Positions 1 to 10,285 of a stretch of 64,000 bases of DNA are shown in pieces. The stretch comes from Eumeta japonica (Eukaryota; Arthropoda; Insecta; Lepidoptera; Psychidae). The notes below the pieces were generated by a model that was not told where the DNA came from, did not search any database, and saw only the letters and a list, made by a program, of their open reading frames with translations. Location of the stretch: positions 82,633-146,632 of the forward strand of contig BGZK01001469.1 of NCBI GenBank assembly GCA_005406025.1. The letters are read 5' to 3'. The translations under genes and the position numbers were made by a program. Every line of letters begins with the position of its first letter. The first letter of the stretch is position 1.

Positions 1-957
1 GCGCGAAACCGCGGGCAAAAGTCAGTTCGTTGTAAAAAAAAGTTGTATTTTTGCACTGTATTTTGAATGCACACTCGGAAAGGGACAAAATTAAAAATGC
101 GCGTTTAACAGACGAATTTGTACTGTTGGCCGGCGCATACTAATACACTTAAGAAGGCGATTAGGAAAGGTTCAGAACCATATAATCACCACGCTCGGCA
201 GCGCTCACGGTAACGTGTCACTTACGTCTGCGATCCTGGTACCTATCGTCGTTCTAGATATCTCGTTCCCGAGGACAGTCCCACAACAGCAGTTTAATGA
301 CACCGATTACCCCATGGGAATAAATAGCGTGGGTTTCTTTATCATTTTTAGTGTTGAATTAAAAATTTCACTATGTAAAAAGAACAAGTAAAAAAAAGAG
401 ATAGGTATATGTCACTCCGATATGCTTACTATAACGAAGGCAAGTCGTTTTCATCTCGTCAAATAGTTCTATCGACTAATTGGTCTGTTCCAATTATAAT
501 TAATGTTAGTTTGCGAATAAAATAATAAATATAAAAACTTGTTCTGATTGGTAATTATTTAAATCCGTTCCACATTCGCATTTGCAGCGGTAACTGCACA
601 CGTATTGCTTAATTCAATCTTGCCTTGTGCCCGTATAATTGCTCTACATAAAGGAAATTTAAGATTAATTTTGAAAAAAAAACACTTTATTTCGAAAATT
701 CTGAGTCTTTTTTTTGCAATAAGCAATTGTTTTTATTATTTATTTAATATCAATGTATTGCAATATTAAAAGGAATATCATACTAACCGGAACAATTGAC
801 AAGTCACTACCGGTAATGTACATGTTATTTGAGTAGAATAATTCTCGAATTTGGAACACTATGGAATTTTTAGATGTAGGTTATGTGGCAACACCGAATA
901 GAAAGATACACCTATACAAATACAAGATGGTGATGTAGGTCATCGAGATAGGCGGCA
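1..957. other. Non-coding AT-rich DNA
   Basis: No open frame of note, no terminal repeats and no RNA gene are visible. The first 300 bases are somewhat more CpG-containing than the rest. Confidence 0.6.
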
Positions 958-980
958 GGGGGGGCGGCGGGTCGCGGGGG
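958..980 (+). other. G-rich run with potential to form a G-quadruplex
   Basis: Four runs of at least three G separated by loops of 1, 4 and 4 bases. It lies in a short CpG-rich patch in otherwise AT-rich DNA. Folding is inferred from pattern only. Confidence 0.5.
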
Positions 981-1138
981 AACTGCTCCGCTGCCGTTTA
1001 TTTAGGAATGTGGAGTGACTGGGCCATGTAGTGCAGCGATTAAGCGATGTTCAATCGCTTTTAGATGTGAAAAAAATAAACGGGCGGATACAATTTATTC
1101 GAATTGCGCAGCGATTATTTCGGAAAATAATCACATAA

Positions 1139-1423
1139 TAAAAAAAATATTTAGAAACCTTAGTGTTTTTAAAAGAACTGTCGAAATGTGTGCCACGCGT
1201 TGATTTTTTTCAGCTTTTGGTTACGTGTATGGAATGCCCCCTAGAATTATTTCTTTTTGTAATTTATCGACTAAACTAAATAGCGGCTTATACAAGACAC
1301 GTACACTCCAAATTTTATCAATATACATCTTGTCGTTTCGGAGTAAAATGCCTGGGACATACGGACGGACATGACGAAATTATAAAGGTTCCGTCTTTGC
1401 CACTTTGGATCGGAACCCTTAAA
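1139..1423 (+). repeat. Interspersed repeat, GGAACCCT-ended family, copy A (3' part)
   Basis: Aligns by eye over almost its whole length with 51484-51790: shared blocks include GAACTGTCGAAAT/GAGCTGTCGAAAT, TAGCGGCTTATACAA/TAGCAGCTTATACAA, GACATACGGACGGAC, TATAAAGGTTCCGT and the end GGAACCCT. The end matches the termini of the element at 3544-4321. The family is common in Lepidoptera as I recall it; its class is not certain. Confidence 0.7.
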
Positions 1424-1478
1424 ACTATATAAATTCGTATTATACATTATACAATACGAATTTATATAGTTTTTAGGG
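1416..1478. repeat. Long inverted repeat (hairpin) at the end of copy A
   Basis: Arms 1416-1441 and 1453-1478 are complementary at 25 of 26 positions, with an 11-base loop. The left arm includes the terminal CCCTTAAAA of the neighbouring repeat, so the element end is mirrored. Confidence 0.8.
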
Positions 1479-1567
1479 TACATATAGTTACTATTGGTAA
1501 GTATATGTACATATAATTGTACATTAATATGTACATATAATTACATGGGTAAGTATATGAGATCTCT

Positions 1568-1618
1568 TTATTAATCTTTTTATTGGTGACAGTGGTCAAC
1601 CAATAAAAAGATTAATAA
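1568..1618. repeat. Perfect 20-bp inverted repeat
   Basis: Arms 1568-1587 and 1599-1618 are perfectly complementary around an 11-base loop (GACAGTGGTCA). It is the second hairpin within 150 bp. It could be a relic of a foldback element; a small-RNA precursor is possible but unsupported. Confidence 0.8.
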
Positions 1619-1626
1619 GGAAATTT

Positions 1627-1657
1627 CATATATATATATATACACACACACACACAA
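1627..1657. repeat. Compound (AT)n(AC)n microsatellite
   Basis: Alternating AT passes directly into alternating AC. Confidence 0.9.
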
Positions 1658-1669
1658 TAGTGCTGTCAA

Positions 1670-1701
1670 TACTAGCTGGCCCAACAGACGTTGTTCTGAC
1701 C
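1670..1701 (+). repeat. Short retroelement-derived fragment (CTAGCTG..CAGACGTTGTTCTG)
   Basis: Matches a motif I recall as widespread in lepidopteran repeats next to CAGACGTTGTT. It lies directly upstream of composite repeat copy 1. Confidence 0.4.
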
Positions 1702-1730
1702 TTTTTCGCGGGTGGCGGGCCCGCGTAGGC

Positions 1731-2165
1731 ATGTCCGCAGCTCCGCCAACATGGACATAGAATGAATTTCTTCGCTTTCTTTTGTAGCGATTAACGTCAA
1801 TCTCAATCAGTGATTTCGATTCCGATCCCATACTCGTTTCCGACTCTTGTCACGTTCTCGATTCCGTTTTGATTCTGATCCTGGTCCCGTTCTCGATTCT
1901 GTTCCCTATCCCGTTTTTAATTCTGGTTCTGCTACCTGACACAGTTCCGATTTAGACGAAGCCGGACACAAATAACTTCTTCATCTTTTGTATTTTGATA
2001 CCGATCAAGCTCAAGATCAATTTTGACCCCTTGATTTTTCAATTTCCGTCCCAGTCCTGGCTCTCGATCCGCTCCCCGTCCGGTTTTCAATTTTGATTTC
2101 GCTACTAGTCACTGTTCCGATTCGGACACAACCGGAATCAAAATAATAATACCTTCATCTTTTGT
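1731..2165 (+). repeat. Composite repeat copy 1: GC-rich head plus pyrimidine-rich minisatellite tail
   Basis: The head TGTCCGCAGCTCCGCCAACA leads into TGGACA at 1731-1757. It is followed by degenerate units such as GATTCCGATCCC, CTCGATTCCGTTTT and CTCGATTCTGTTCC. Two long subunits (about 1893-2000 and 2048-2167) are themselves related: both run from CGAT-C-G through CCGTTTTTAATT/CCGGTTTTCAATT, a GTTCCGATT block and CTTCATCTTTTGTATTT. The same head-tail order occurs at 7284, 33192, 62237 (minus) and 63125 (minus). Confidence 0.65.
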
Positions 2166-2770
2166 ATTTCGATTTATGTCTACATAGAATTTTTCCTTTA
2201 AAGTGTAATAATCAATTTAAATTTAATGTGGTGTGATTTGGTGAGCAATATTTTTGTCAATCCGTCTTATGTAAATCGAGGGGCGGGAATCTCTGAAAAT
2301 TAAAACTTGTCTTCGTTTAGTATTTTTTTTAATGAGAAATATGAAAAGCTAAAAAAAATCGTTGAAATAATAAAATATATATATATATATATATATGATT
2401 TCTATATTCCTACATTCAAAATCGTCCTTAGTGTCGTTGACGACAACATAACATTGCAACGTCGTTATATTGACATCACCTTAATATCGTATTTATGAAT
2501 TATTTTAATTAATCATTCCCCATTAACACATTTTATGATAGCGAGCTAACAATATAATGATTATGAAGGCATCTAACTTGATTTAGAGACACAGCACGAA
2601 CAAAAACAAGTCTCTATACTTTGTAAATACGTATAATATCGCAAGATTACAATGGAACAAATCCAAATTTACATCTCTGCAATACTAGCTACAAGCTTTT
2701 TGATAATCTGACCAAGTAAATTAACTGGATTTTGTATGTTATAAAATAAAAAAATGAAGAACTACATCCT
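2166..2770. other. Non-coding AT-rich DNA
   Basis: Contains an (AT)n run at 2375-2396. Nothing else is recognised. Confidence 0.5.
2375..2396. repeat. (AT)n microsatellite
   Basis: Uninterrupted AT dinucleotides. Confidence 0.9.
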
Positions 2771-2808
2771 ACGTCTATTCAGGCGGAACCGCGGGCACGA
2801 CTAGTTAT
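2771..2808 (-). repeat. Solitary head fragment of the composite repeat
   Basis: Read on the minus strand it is AACTAGTCGTGCCCGCGGTT followed by CCGCCTGAATAGACGT. It matches the heads at 33192 and 63125, but no minisatellite tail follows. Confidence 0.55.
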
Positions 2809-2953
2809 CATAAACATAATATTAATTAAGAGTTAAGATTGAAGTTGCCGTTTCGTCCATTTTGAATTTGAATGGTCGAAATTCAAAGTAACGGAAACTG
2901 CGTCAACGGATTACAGATCGCGTCTAAAGAAGTTTTACTTGGATAATGTTCCG

Positions 2954-3136
2954 ATGTACCGTCTCGCTCGTAACGCGCCGTGCGATAAGCCGGTCGCGCG
3001 CGCGAACGACACTCCCCGTCAAAAATCTCCGTTTAATAATAGACACGGACTGTTCTACGAAAACTTAAACGGGCGTTCAATCTCAGGTCAAAAAAAAACA
3101 GTAATCAATTATTTACGGAAGTATCTCAGCTTATAA
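2954..3136 (+). CDS. Possible small open reading frame, CpG-rich, unknown
   Basis: ATG at 2954 opens 60 codons beginning MYRLARNAPCDKPVARAND and ending in TAA. The first half is distinctly CpG-rich and Arg-rich, unlike its surroundings. No domain is recognised and no convincing splice sites flank it. It may equally be a CpG-rich non-coding island. Confidence 0.12.
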   Translation: MYRLARNAPCDKPVARANDTPRQKSPFNNRHGLFYENLNGRSISGQKKTVINYLRKYLSL

Positions 3137-3502
3137 ATAGTCGACCATCTGAGAGACAAGAAGGAGCGGAATTTTTAATTTAAAGCGCGATTAGCGCCGT
3201 ATTTATTTTAACAGGGGAAAATATAGATTTTTTTACAATATTATAATTAGTTACTATGACAATAATGTTCTAATTATTGCAAACTCTACAATTACAAAAG
3301 ATCTAAAATAATATTCAATTGAAATGTTATTTATAGTGGTTATGTCAGAGTTTTTTTAAACGCAGTTTTATTTAATATTACAATATAACGGTAGGAATTT
3401 TAATATTTAAAAGCTCGTTATATGCTGATACAGATATCCAAATGATTACTATTGTTACTCTCATATTTATAAATAGTTTTTATTAATTTTTGAACAGTAA
3501 TT

Positions 3503-4321
3503 GAGAGCAAAAACCGGCCAAAGCGTGTCGGCTACGCGCAATGTAGGGTTCCGTAGTTGCCTATAACAGTATACGGACTTAGAAGAGGGCTTTAGTTTGA
3601 TACTATGTACCTAATAATTAAGTTCACAATTTAATGACTAAAAACGTCTAAAATGGGCTTACATAGGACGAGTGTTAAAGATGTTATGATTTTATATTTC
3701 CATAATATTACGTGATTCATTAATTATTATTTGCTTATTATTTCACACAACTAACAACGTCACCTAGGTAATTTGCAATGGAATTTGCGCGAAATTTAGC
3801 TTTTTATTTCTCCAAGTATAATTTATAAGTTGGTCTACTATTACTCCTTAACTAGTAAAACCTAATTTAGCTGTGGCAGTTTTCCTTTTAACTTCGTTAT
3901 ATGTACAATTTCTGAGATTTTTTCACATATCTAAATATAACCATTTATATAGAAGAGGAGGAGGGATACTTAACTCTCACAAACATTTTCGTTTTAAAGA
4001 GTAACATTTCCCAAACGGATACCTAAATCGAAAAATAGACTAAATGGACACGCAATGTTTTTAAATGAGCTATCCTACGATACCATGGGGTAGATGAGAA
4101 AAAACTCATACCCACTTTAACCTTAAATTTTTTTTTTCCAATTTTGTTCACTTTATTGGCGTGATTAATATGTATACTCACACATTACAGTTTTCTTATA
4201 CTAAAAGTCTCTGAGCTAAGTTGCAGACAGACAAATAGTCAGGCAAACAGAGAAACAGACAGACAGACCGACGGACAGACATGGCAAAATTCTAAAGATT
4301 CCTTGTAACTACGGAACCCTA
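3503..4321 (+). mobile_element. Non-autonomous element with perfect 13-bp terminal inverted repeats
   Basis: TAGGGTTCCGTAG at 3544-3556 and its exact complement CTACGGAACCCTA at 4309-4321 bound 778 bp with no coding frame. Just inside the right end is an ACAGACAGACCGACGGACAGAC tract, which also occurs near the right end of the copies at 1139 and 51484. The left flank GAGCAAAAACCGGCCAAAGC also resembles what I recall of this family, so the true left end may be near 3503. No clear target duplication was found, and the superfamily is undetermined. Confidence 0.7.
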
Positions 4322-7105
4322 ATAAGCAGTCAGTTATTTACATAAAAACACATTTGATAATTATCAAAATATTAATTACTTTAATGCCAATACTCTGTTG
4401 TGTGACTATAAAAAACAGGAACTTAGTTAACTCTGATAAATTTTAAAATAATTATTCATCTAAAACTCTGATCTAACTCGATCTGGTTTTAGCTTTTCCG
4501 CGCACGCCAATTTCGGCCTGAGTTCTGTTCTGAAACTTCAAGGATGTATTTACAACAGTTTCAGTGTAGGAAATAAAAGATATGATGAATGTTTTTTTCA
4601 ATAATTTGTTTTCATATATCAAATTATACCTTAAGATAACAATTACTGATTTATATAATATAATTTTAATTTTTTGCAGAGGCGTCCATATTTTGTTAAT
4701 AAATAAATGTATAACCATTAAAGCTGCTGAAAATTTTGCATAAAGCTATAGAATCAATTGCATTGCCCACTCCGAAGTAGATAGATAGACACGATAATAG
4801 TGGAAATATAAAAAAATCTATGTTATGCGAAATTCGTGGAAAAAAGGAGAAATCCATCGAATTCAGTGAAGGTTATATCTGCATAAGAAGTTTCAAGGCG
4901 AGAACCAAAAACTGGCATTTACGTCTATGGGAAGAACACGACACGCCGCCGAATGCCGTTTGTAAAGATTTAGTTCGTGCTGCATTGAAACAATACTTAT
5001 ATGCTATAGAGAGAGAAGATCATCAAGCATATTAGATTTCTGTCGCAAATATCCATGAAATGTCCTACGTGAATCAGGTAAAGGTCACGCCCAATGACGG
5101 GTAGAAAACTGCAAACAATCGCTTGCTTCCAGTGATAATCACATTAAATGACGGTTTGTGACTACCCAATATTCACAGATGGAAACAAAGTGTTATTTTA
5201 ATGAAATAATGCACGACGACTTGATACCAGATAGCAGAACTATGGAGCTGTGTTACCGACAACATGGCGGAGTGCATATGGCATTATCTGAAAAATACGA
5301 AACGTTCAGGGAATATTCAAGAATTGGAGGTGTTTGTAGTTTCACCAGGCGGTCGATCAATGTAAAAGTTGATAAAATCAATTTTAAAGTCGTTTTTCAG
5401 TTTCTCATGCAAAAAAAAAACACATGCAAACCCACACGAGTGCAGTCAGTACCTTTTGTATTGATACAAAACTTAATATATGATATATCTACTACACTGA
5501 AGAGATAAAACACGTCGCGTTTTTTTTTTTTATCAGCCCATGACGCATTTGCCGGATCGATAAATAGAAATTGGACGGAGAAGTGTCCGACAACGATAAC
5601 ACACGTTTTGGCAGAAGTATTCCGGCAAACGGAAATACGTATGATACGAGAAAATAATAAAATTCTTCATCTCCATACGTAGGTACAGTATCTATATGCA
5701 CTTACGTCACTATACAAAGAATGTTTATATTGGTTCTGGCTGTAGGATACTCATGCACAGAAATCCACGCACTTTTAAATTCGTTTAACAAAAATGAACC
5801 TATTCGGATACTGACATCGCAAAACGAACGTATATTCCGTTAATTGATTTGATTGAGAAACGCTGCCTTAAAAGAAAAAGGTCCTAAATTTGTTTGCAGA
5901 AGACATTTTTTTTATATCACGTAACCGTAACAAAATATGGCTAAGTGATTAGTCTGCTTGGGATGCTTACGAAATGTTCCAAAACCATATTCGCCGATCA
6001 TAAGTCTTGATTGGTTCCGTAAAATGATTTAGAGAACTCGCGTTGTTAGTTACACGAAACCTCCTTTCGCATTGAGCTCACTTGCACGACCGTCAATAAT
6101 TAGAGTTAATGTGGCTTTAGAGAACGGCTTCAATAAAAAAGTTTCACTCCAGCGCCCATTGAGTTGAGGTCGATCGGGAACAGTCTCACCACGAAAACAA
6201 TTAACATTGTTCAAAAGCAGATAAACAGAAAAAGATAAATCACACGAGCGGGGCGCAAGAAACTGACCCCGTTGCGTTTCCTTCCTACATGCACGTTTGT
6301 GGTTTCGTTCACGTTTATAGTTTACGACTGTTGGCCATAAAATATTTATAGATAATCTATTAGTTCGACCGTACGTAACAGTGCACACCGGTTACCTTGT
6401 CTTCTTCGTTCTTTGAATTAAGCTGGATAAAATATTTCTCAAGCTGAGTCGATTTTATTGAATTTTATTAAGAGAATATTTGTTGGAGACCGAAGAAAAT
6501 CACTGATGTTGTTCTGTTGCGAGATTGTTAATATAAGAGGTTAAGTTAGAAAAAGTAATAAATATACATGAAATATTTATGACTTCCACAGCTTTTTCTC
6601 CTTCATATGTTATACCAGTTCTCGAGACTTGTGTTCGACATTCTTGTAAACGAAGAACGTGCTTAAGATGTGATCAAATAGGACTTTACAGAGAGGCATA
6701 GCTTTTGATATTATTATCTGATAAAAAAATTGTTTTCACTGAAAATTTGTTATTAGTTTAAGATACGGCATTAGAAGAATCTTTCCTCATCTGTCAAAAG
6801 AATGAAATGGTATTCTAAGGGCATATTTAGATATAATGAGTTCGAGAATACAAACATTTAAAAAATCCTGCAGCCAATATTTTTTCACCTGTAGCTTTCA
6901 ATCTTCTTTTACTTTTGTAAAACAATTTTAGATACGGTGATATAAAGTTCAATGCTGAAAACCAGCTCATCTTTTGATTATTATAAGAATGTTTAAAAAT
7001 AATACAATTATTAATGTAAAATACAAGGTTTTTAATTAATTTCGTATAAATTCTAGCAGCTATAAACGTATTAGTCACATTCTTATGTTATAGTTTACGA
7101 ACGCC
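4322..7105. other. Non-coding AT-rich DNA
   Basis: Apart from the doubtful open frame at 4820 no gene, tRNA or terminal repeat is recognised. A few CpG-richer patches occur near 4900-5000 and 6230-6380. Confidence 0.5.
4820..5035 (+). CDS. Possible coding fragment, unknown
   Basis: Open for 71 codons from ATG to TAG, beginning MLCEIRGKKEKSIEFSEGY and containing WHLRLWEEHDTPPN. Composition is charged and balanced, rather than the Lys/Ile/Asn/Phe mix typical of chance frames here. Another open stretch follows in a different frame (5158-5508, METKCYFNEIMHDD..), so this could be a frameshifted relic. No family is recognised. Confidence 0.15.
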   Translation: MLCEIRGKKEKSIEFSEGYICIRSFKARTKNWHLRLWEEHDTPPNAVCKDLVRAALKQYLYAIEREDHQAY

Positions 7106-7109
7106 TGGC

Positions 7110-7186
7110 GGCAGAGAGACAGATGAATGTATAATATAAATTCTCAAATGATTTGGTTTTGTACCTTCGAATACGGAACTCTAAAT
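7110..7186 (+). repeat. Degenerate end of a GGAACCCTA-family element
   Basis: GCAGAGAGACAGATG followed about 50 bp later by ATACGGAACTCTAAAT parallels the right end of the element ending at 4321, with several substitutions. Confidence 0.4.
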
Positions 7187-7283
7187 AGATCCTTTTTACC
7201 CGTATTTCATGTGCCAATGACATAAAGCAATTTCATCTTATTGCACTACGTACAGAACGTTTTACCAACGTATTAACTTAGTA

Positions 7284-7605
7284 GCTTTCCGCTCGCGGCT
7301 TCGAGCGTACATTGAATGTATTCCTTCGTTTTTTTTATATTGATGAATTTTATTGTCAACCCCGAACTCGTTTCCGCTTTCAAAGTCGCCGATGCCGTTC
7401 CTGACTTCGATCTCGGTTGCGCTATCGCCTCTAATCCTCGCGGCCCTAGCCCCGGCTCTCAGTTCTGCTCTACATTCCGTTTTTAATTTCGATACCGCTA
7501 CTGGTCACACTTCTGATTTGTACGAGACCGGAGTAAATACCAGGATCAAAGTAAATTTAGGCTATATTACTGGGATCCCCCAGTGTAGTTTTTAATGAGT
7601 GGTAT
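7284..7605 (+). repeat. Composite repeat copy 2
   Basis: A decayed head (CCGCTCGCGGCTTCGAGCGT) leads after about 60 bases into pyrimidine-rich units: CCCCGAACTCGTTTCCGC, GATGCCGTTCCTGACTTCGA, TTTTTAATTTCGATACCGCT. The block GTTTTTAATTTCGATACCGC..TGGTCACACTTCTGAT parallels 1911-1958 and 2087-2120 of copy 1. Confidence 0.55.
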
Positions 7606-7853
7606 AATTTTGGGTATCGGTGTAATAATTCCGCTCAATCGTATGAGTACACGGACAAGTAGGGGACAAATGCTTGTATAAAACTACAAAGCAATCGACA
7701 GAGCATTATTCGAATTTTGCTAGCGCAAACATACAGAGGCCGAATTTTTTACACTGATTACTAAATTAGTATGAGGACAAAAGGTCTGTGACATACGACA
7801 GGCGTAAGGTTACAAAGACACTGTACCTTCTCTATGATATTCTCTATTCTCTA

Positions 7854-7902
7854 TATCATCCCTGTGAACCCCTCTAGTTGGGGAGTTCAAAGAGATGATA
7901 TC
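7854..7902. repeat. Imperfect hairpin
   Basis: ATATCATC / GATGATAT plus inner TGAAC-CCC / GGGG-GTTCA arms close on the loop TCTAGTT, with a small internal loop. Confidence 0.5.
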
Positions 7903-8039
7903 CCTCTTTTTAGCAGGCGGGGTCACAAGTATTTTTAAAGTACTTAGTACGCAAAATCGGTGAATTAGTGTTCGTTTAATTTTTTTTTTAGATTTCGATC
8001 GTGTCGTTCATTAGTCAAGTAAACAGACGACGATCCATA

Positions 8040-8240
8040 ACGAGGCTGTGATCGGCGCCGGTGCGGCCGCGCCGGGGGCGGTTTGCGTAACGCGGGTCGG
8101 GCAACCATCGGGCCGGTTGACGCAACCTTGACGCGCGACCGCCGCCGTGAGAAGTCTAAACAATGCCGCGGAACTGGGCCGAGCGAAAGTGATATCATTC
8201 TGCGGCGGCCGTTTTCCAAAAAAGAAGAAAAAAATGTCAA
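8040..8240. other. CpG-rich island
   Basis: Markedly GC- and CpG-rich (GTGCGGCCGCGCCGGGGGCG, TGCGGCGGCCG) in AT-rich surroundings. Both strands are open for about 70-108 codons, which is expected in such composition and is not evidence of a gene. It may be a regulatory element or an unmethylated island. Confidence 0.45.
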
Positions 8241-8667
8241 CAAGAGTCTCGAAGACGGCAGCGAGTGTCGAAAAAATGACGTTTTGTTCATTTAATTAGC
8301 TTAGTACACAGGTGCCACTTTAAAAAAAATATATAATCGGCTCGATTATATTAAGTATTTGTATTGCATTTAGAATAATTTTTCAAAGTTTTGCATATTC
8401 ATCACATAATTTTATGAAGATAATACAGCGTTTTTTTCTTTAAAAAATATATCCTGCAATACACTTAGAATCAGTATTAATTTTAAATTTCATGTATACA
8501 TAGATATCAATATGATTTTGCTTTATATTATACAAACGCGACTGAAAACATGAAATTGGTGAATGAGATAGTGAAATAATTAATAACATTACACTAAACG
8601 TAAACCCTATAAACATAATAATCATTTATGGGAAAAAATTACGAGATTATTTAAGTTTTATCAATCT

Positions 8668-8870
8668 ACTAGCTGTACTCGCGACTTCTTACGTATGGGA
8701 TTTATTTTTAAAGATCAATCAATTTTCAGTGAGCCGATTTTGATGAACTACAGCCTGTATGGTGCCCCAAACTACGCTCAAGTTACCCGTGAAAACCCAA
8801 TGAAAATTTGTCTTGTAGTATCGAAGATTAGGAGGTTCAAACCGGACGAAAAACGAATTTTTTTAAAACA
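8668..8870 (+). repeat. Degenerate retroelement-derived repeat (ACTAGCTGT..CGCGACTTC)
   Basis: Starts ACTAGCTGTACTCGCGACTT and continues with CCAAACTACGCTCAAGTTAC and GAAGATTAGGAGGTTCAAAC. This order of blocks is familiar from lepidopteran genomes. A 68-codon open frame inside is incidental. Confidence 0.5.
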
Positions 8871-8932
8871 GTCTTATTGTATCATCACACTTTCCATGTA
8901 ACCAGCATACAGTTCTATTTTAAGTAGTATAC

Positions 8933-9033
8933 AGCGGTGGTAGCTCTGTAGTTAAGAGCGTCGTTTTCGAATCGGAAAGTACAAGGGTTCAAAGTCTGAC
9001 CACGACGGACGAGTTAACCGATGAGTTTGTAAC
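8933..9033 (+). mobile_element. tRNA-like SINE head, interrupted by a hAT element
   Basis: GCGGTGGTAGCTCTGTAGTT followed by AAGAGCG resembles a tRNA D-arm/A box, and about 40 bases on GGGTTCAAAGTC resembles a pol III B box (GGTTCGANTCC). The acceptor stem does not close and there is no CCA, so this is not a functional tRNA. It is cut at TTTGTAAC by the element 9034-9773 and resumes at 9782. The retroelement tail at 10030-10208 may be its 3' end. Confidence 0.5.
9026..9033. repeat. 8-bp target site duplication, left copy (TTTGTAAC)
   Basis: Identical to 9774-9781 on the other side of the element. Eight bases is the hAT hallmark. Confidence 0.85.
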
Positions 9034-9773
9034 CAGCCCCGGATCTAGGGGGGCAAGCTGGGGCACCCGGCCCGGGCGGCAATTTCAGAGGGCGCCAGAA
9101 TAATAAAATAATATCGTTGAGAAAAAACTTACTTCACAAAGCGCTTAGTATCTAACGCACGTTGTTCTATCAATTATTCATTTGATTATAAACGCCCATT
9201 TGATTTTTGAACACGTCTTAGAGTTGATTCCGAAATGCACTGCGAGCAGTTGCAGCGCAGCGTATTGTTCGTAGCATCATGGCCGGATTTTTAATATCAC
9301 AAATTTAATAATTAAATAAATACTTCAAAACAAATATTTATTTAAAAGACAATTTTAATGGTTTTTCCTTCCAAGGGATATTATGATTTATTTTTCTACA
9401 AAAATAAATAATATATTTTTTGGAAAAAAAGTAAAGAACTTTCTAGCTAATTATGAAAAATAGTAGGCTACATAGGATTGGAGCTTCGCCTATTAATTTT
9501 GAAATGAACAAAAGTCAAGAATGACAAAAAGAGTGCATGTAGGAAACATATCATAACATGAGTTGTCATATGTTCCATATATACAATTTTATTAAAAAGT
9601 TATTAGGTAATAGATAATAAAAAGTGCAAATTTATTAAAGTCTTCTTATTATTGTGATCATAAAAAATGCCAAATTTGTGAGTTTTTTTAACAATTTATC
9701 TCGAACACTGGAGAGTGAGGGCGCCACTATCAAGTCACAGCCCCGGTTAGAAAAAATCGTAGATCCGATGCTG
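9034..9773. mobile_element. Non-autonomous hAT-superfamily transposon, 740 bp
   Basis: Begins CAGCCCCGGATCTA and ends with the complement of CAGCATCGGATCTA (12 of 14 match), flanked on both sides by TTTGTAAC. There is no transposase frame. The left end contains CACCCGGCCCGGGCGGCAA, and AGGGCGCC recurs near both ends. The interior is AT-rich and decayed. The insertion splits an older tRNA-like sequence, so it is younger than that element. Confidence 0.85.
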
Positions 9774-9781
9774 TTTGTAAC
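9774..9781. repeat. 8-bp target site duplication, right copy (TTTGTAAC)
   Basis: Matches 9026-9033 exactly. Confidence 0.85.
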
Positions 9782-10029
9782 TCAAGTCAAATGAACACCA
9801 CTCGGTTCGTGTCTTCTGTCTGGTCAAGCATCGTCGGACCCGGACGTCGTTTTCGCATTTAACTACCCCCGACATGCGCTGGACCAGCTTGACGGGTTCA
9901 AAATCGAAACCCCTCCATATAGAATAGAAACGATTGTTCAAGGGATGGGAAGCTTATACGCCATAGTCCTACAGGATTTTTTCCTGCAATAGTTTTATAG
10001 AAGACTGTATTTCTATGTAATCGGTTTGA

Positions 10030-10208
10030 AAAGAGATATCCTCGAGTTTCTTGCTCGTTCTTCTTGAGGGATAACTGCCTTACAAGCGAGGGGTAATAAA
10101 AAAATGGAAATAATTAAGAAATAAAAAAACTGTAAATTCTTTAAATGTAATGACATATTTCAAGTGTTTCATTACAACCTATGAAATAAAGATATTTTGA
10201 ATTTGAAT
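10030..10208 (+). mobile_element. SINE/LINE 3' tail (GAGTTTCTTGC family), copy 1
   Basis: CTCGAGTTTCTTGCTCGTTC is followed by TTCTTGAGGGATAACTGCCTT and, at the end, AAATAAAGATATTTTGAATTTGAAT. I recall this layout as a very common lepidopteran retroelement 3' end. A decayed copy is at 57352-57488 and a reversed copy at 27993-28150. Confidence 0.65.
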
Positions 10209-10279
10209 AGCTGGAGGTGGGTGATTAGACCTTATAAACAATTACAAGTGTTAAGTATTTACTTAAAAGAAATAAATAC

Positions 10280-10285
10280 ACTTAC
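10280..10285 (-). other. Consensus GTAAGT donor at the end of a coding-like segment
   Basis: On the minus strand GTCGA is followed by GTAAGT, at the point where the open frame 10479-10286 would otherwise meet a stop. Confidence 0.3.

Noticed and set aside
7965..8295. 108-codon minus and 70-codon plus frames
   Set aside because: Composition-driven open frames on both strands of one CpG island.
8933..9007. A functional tRNA gene
   Set aside because: A- and B-box-like motifs are present, but the acceptor and T stems do not pair and the B box is imperfect; better explained as a SINE head.
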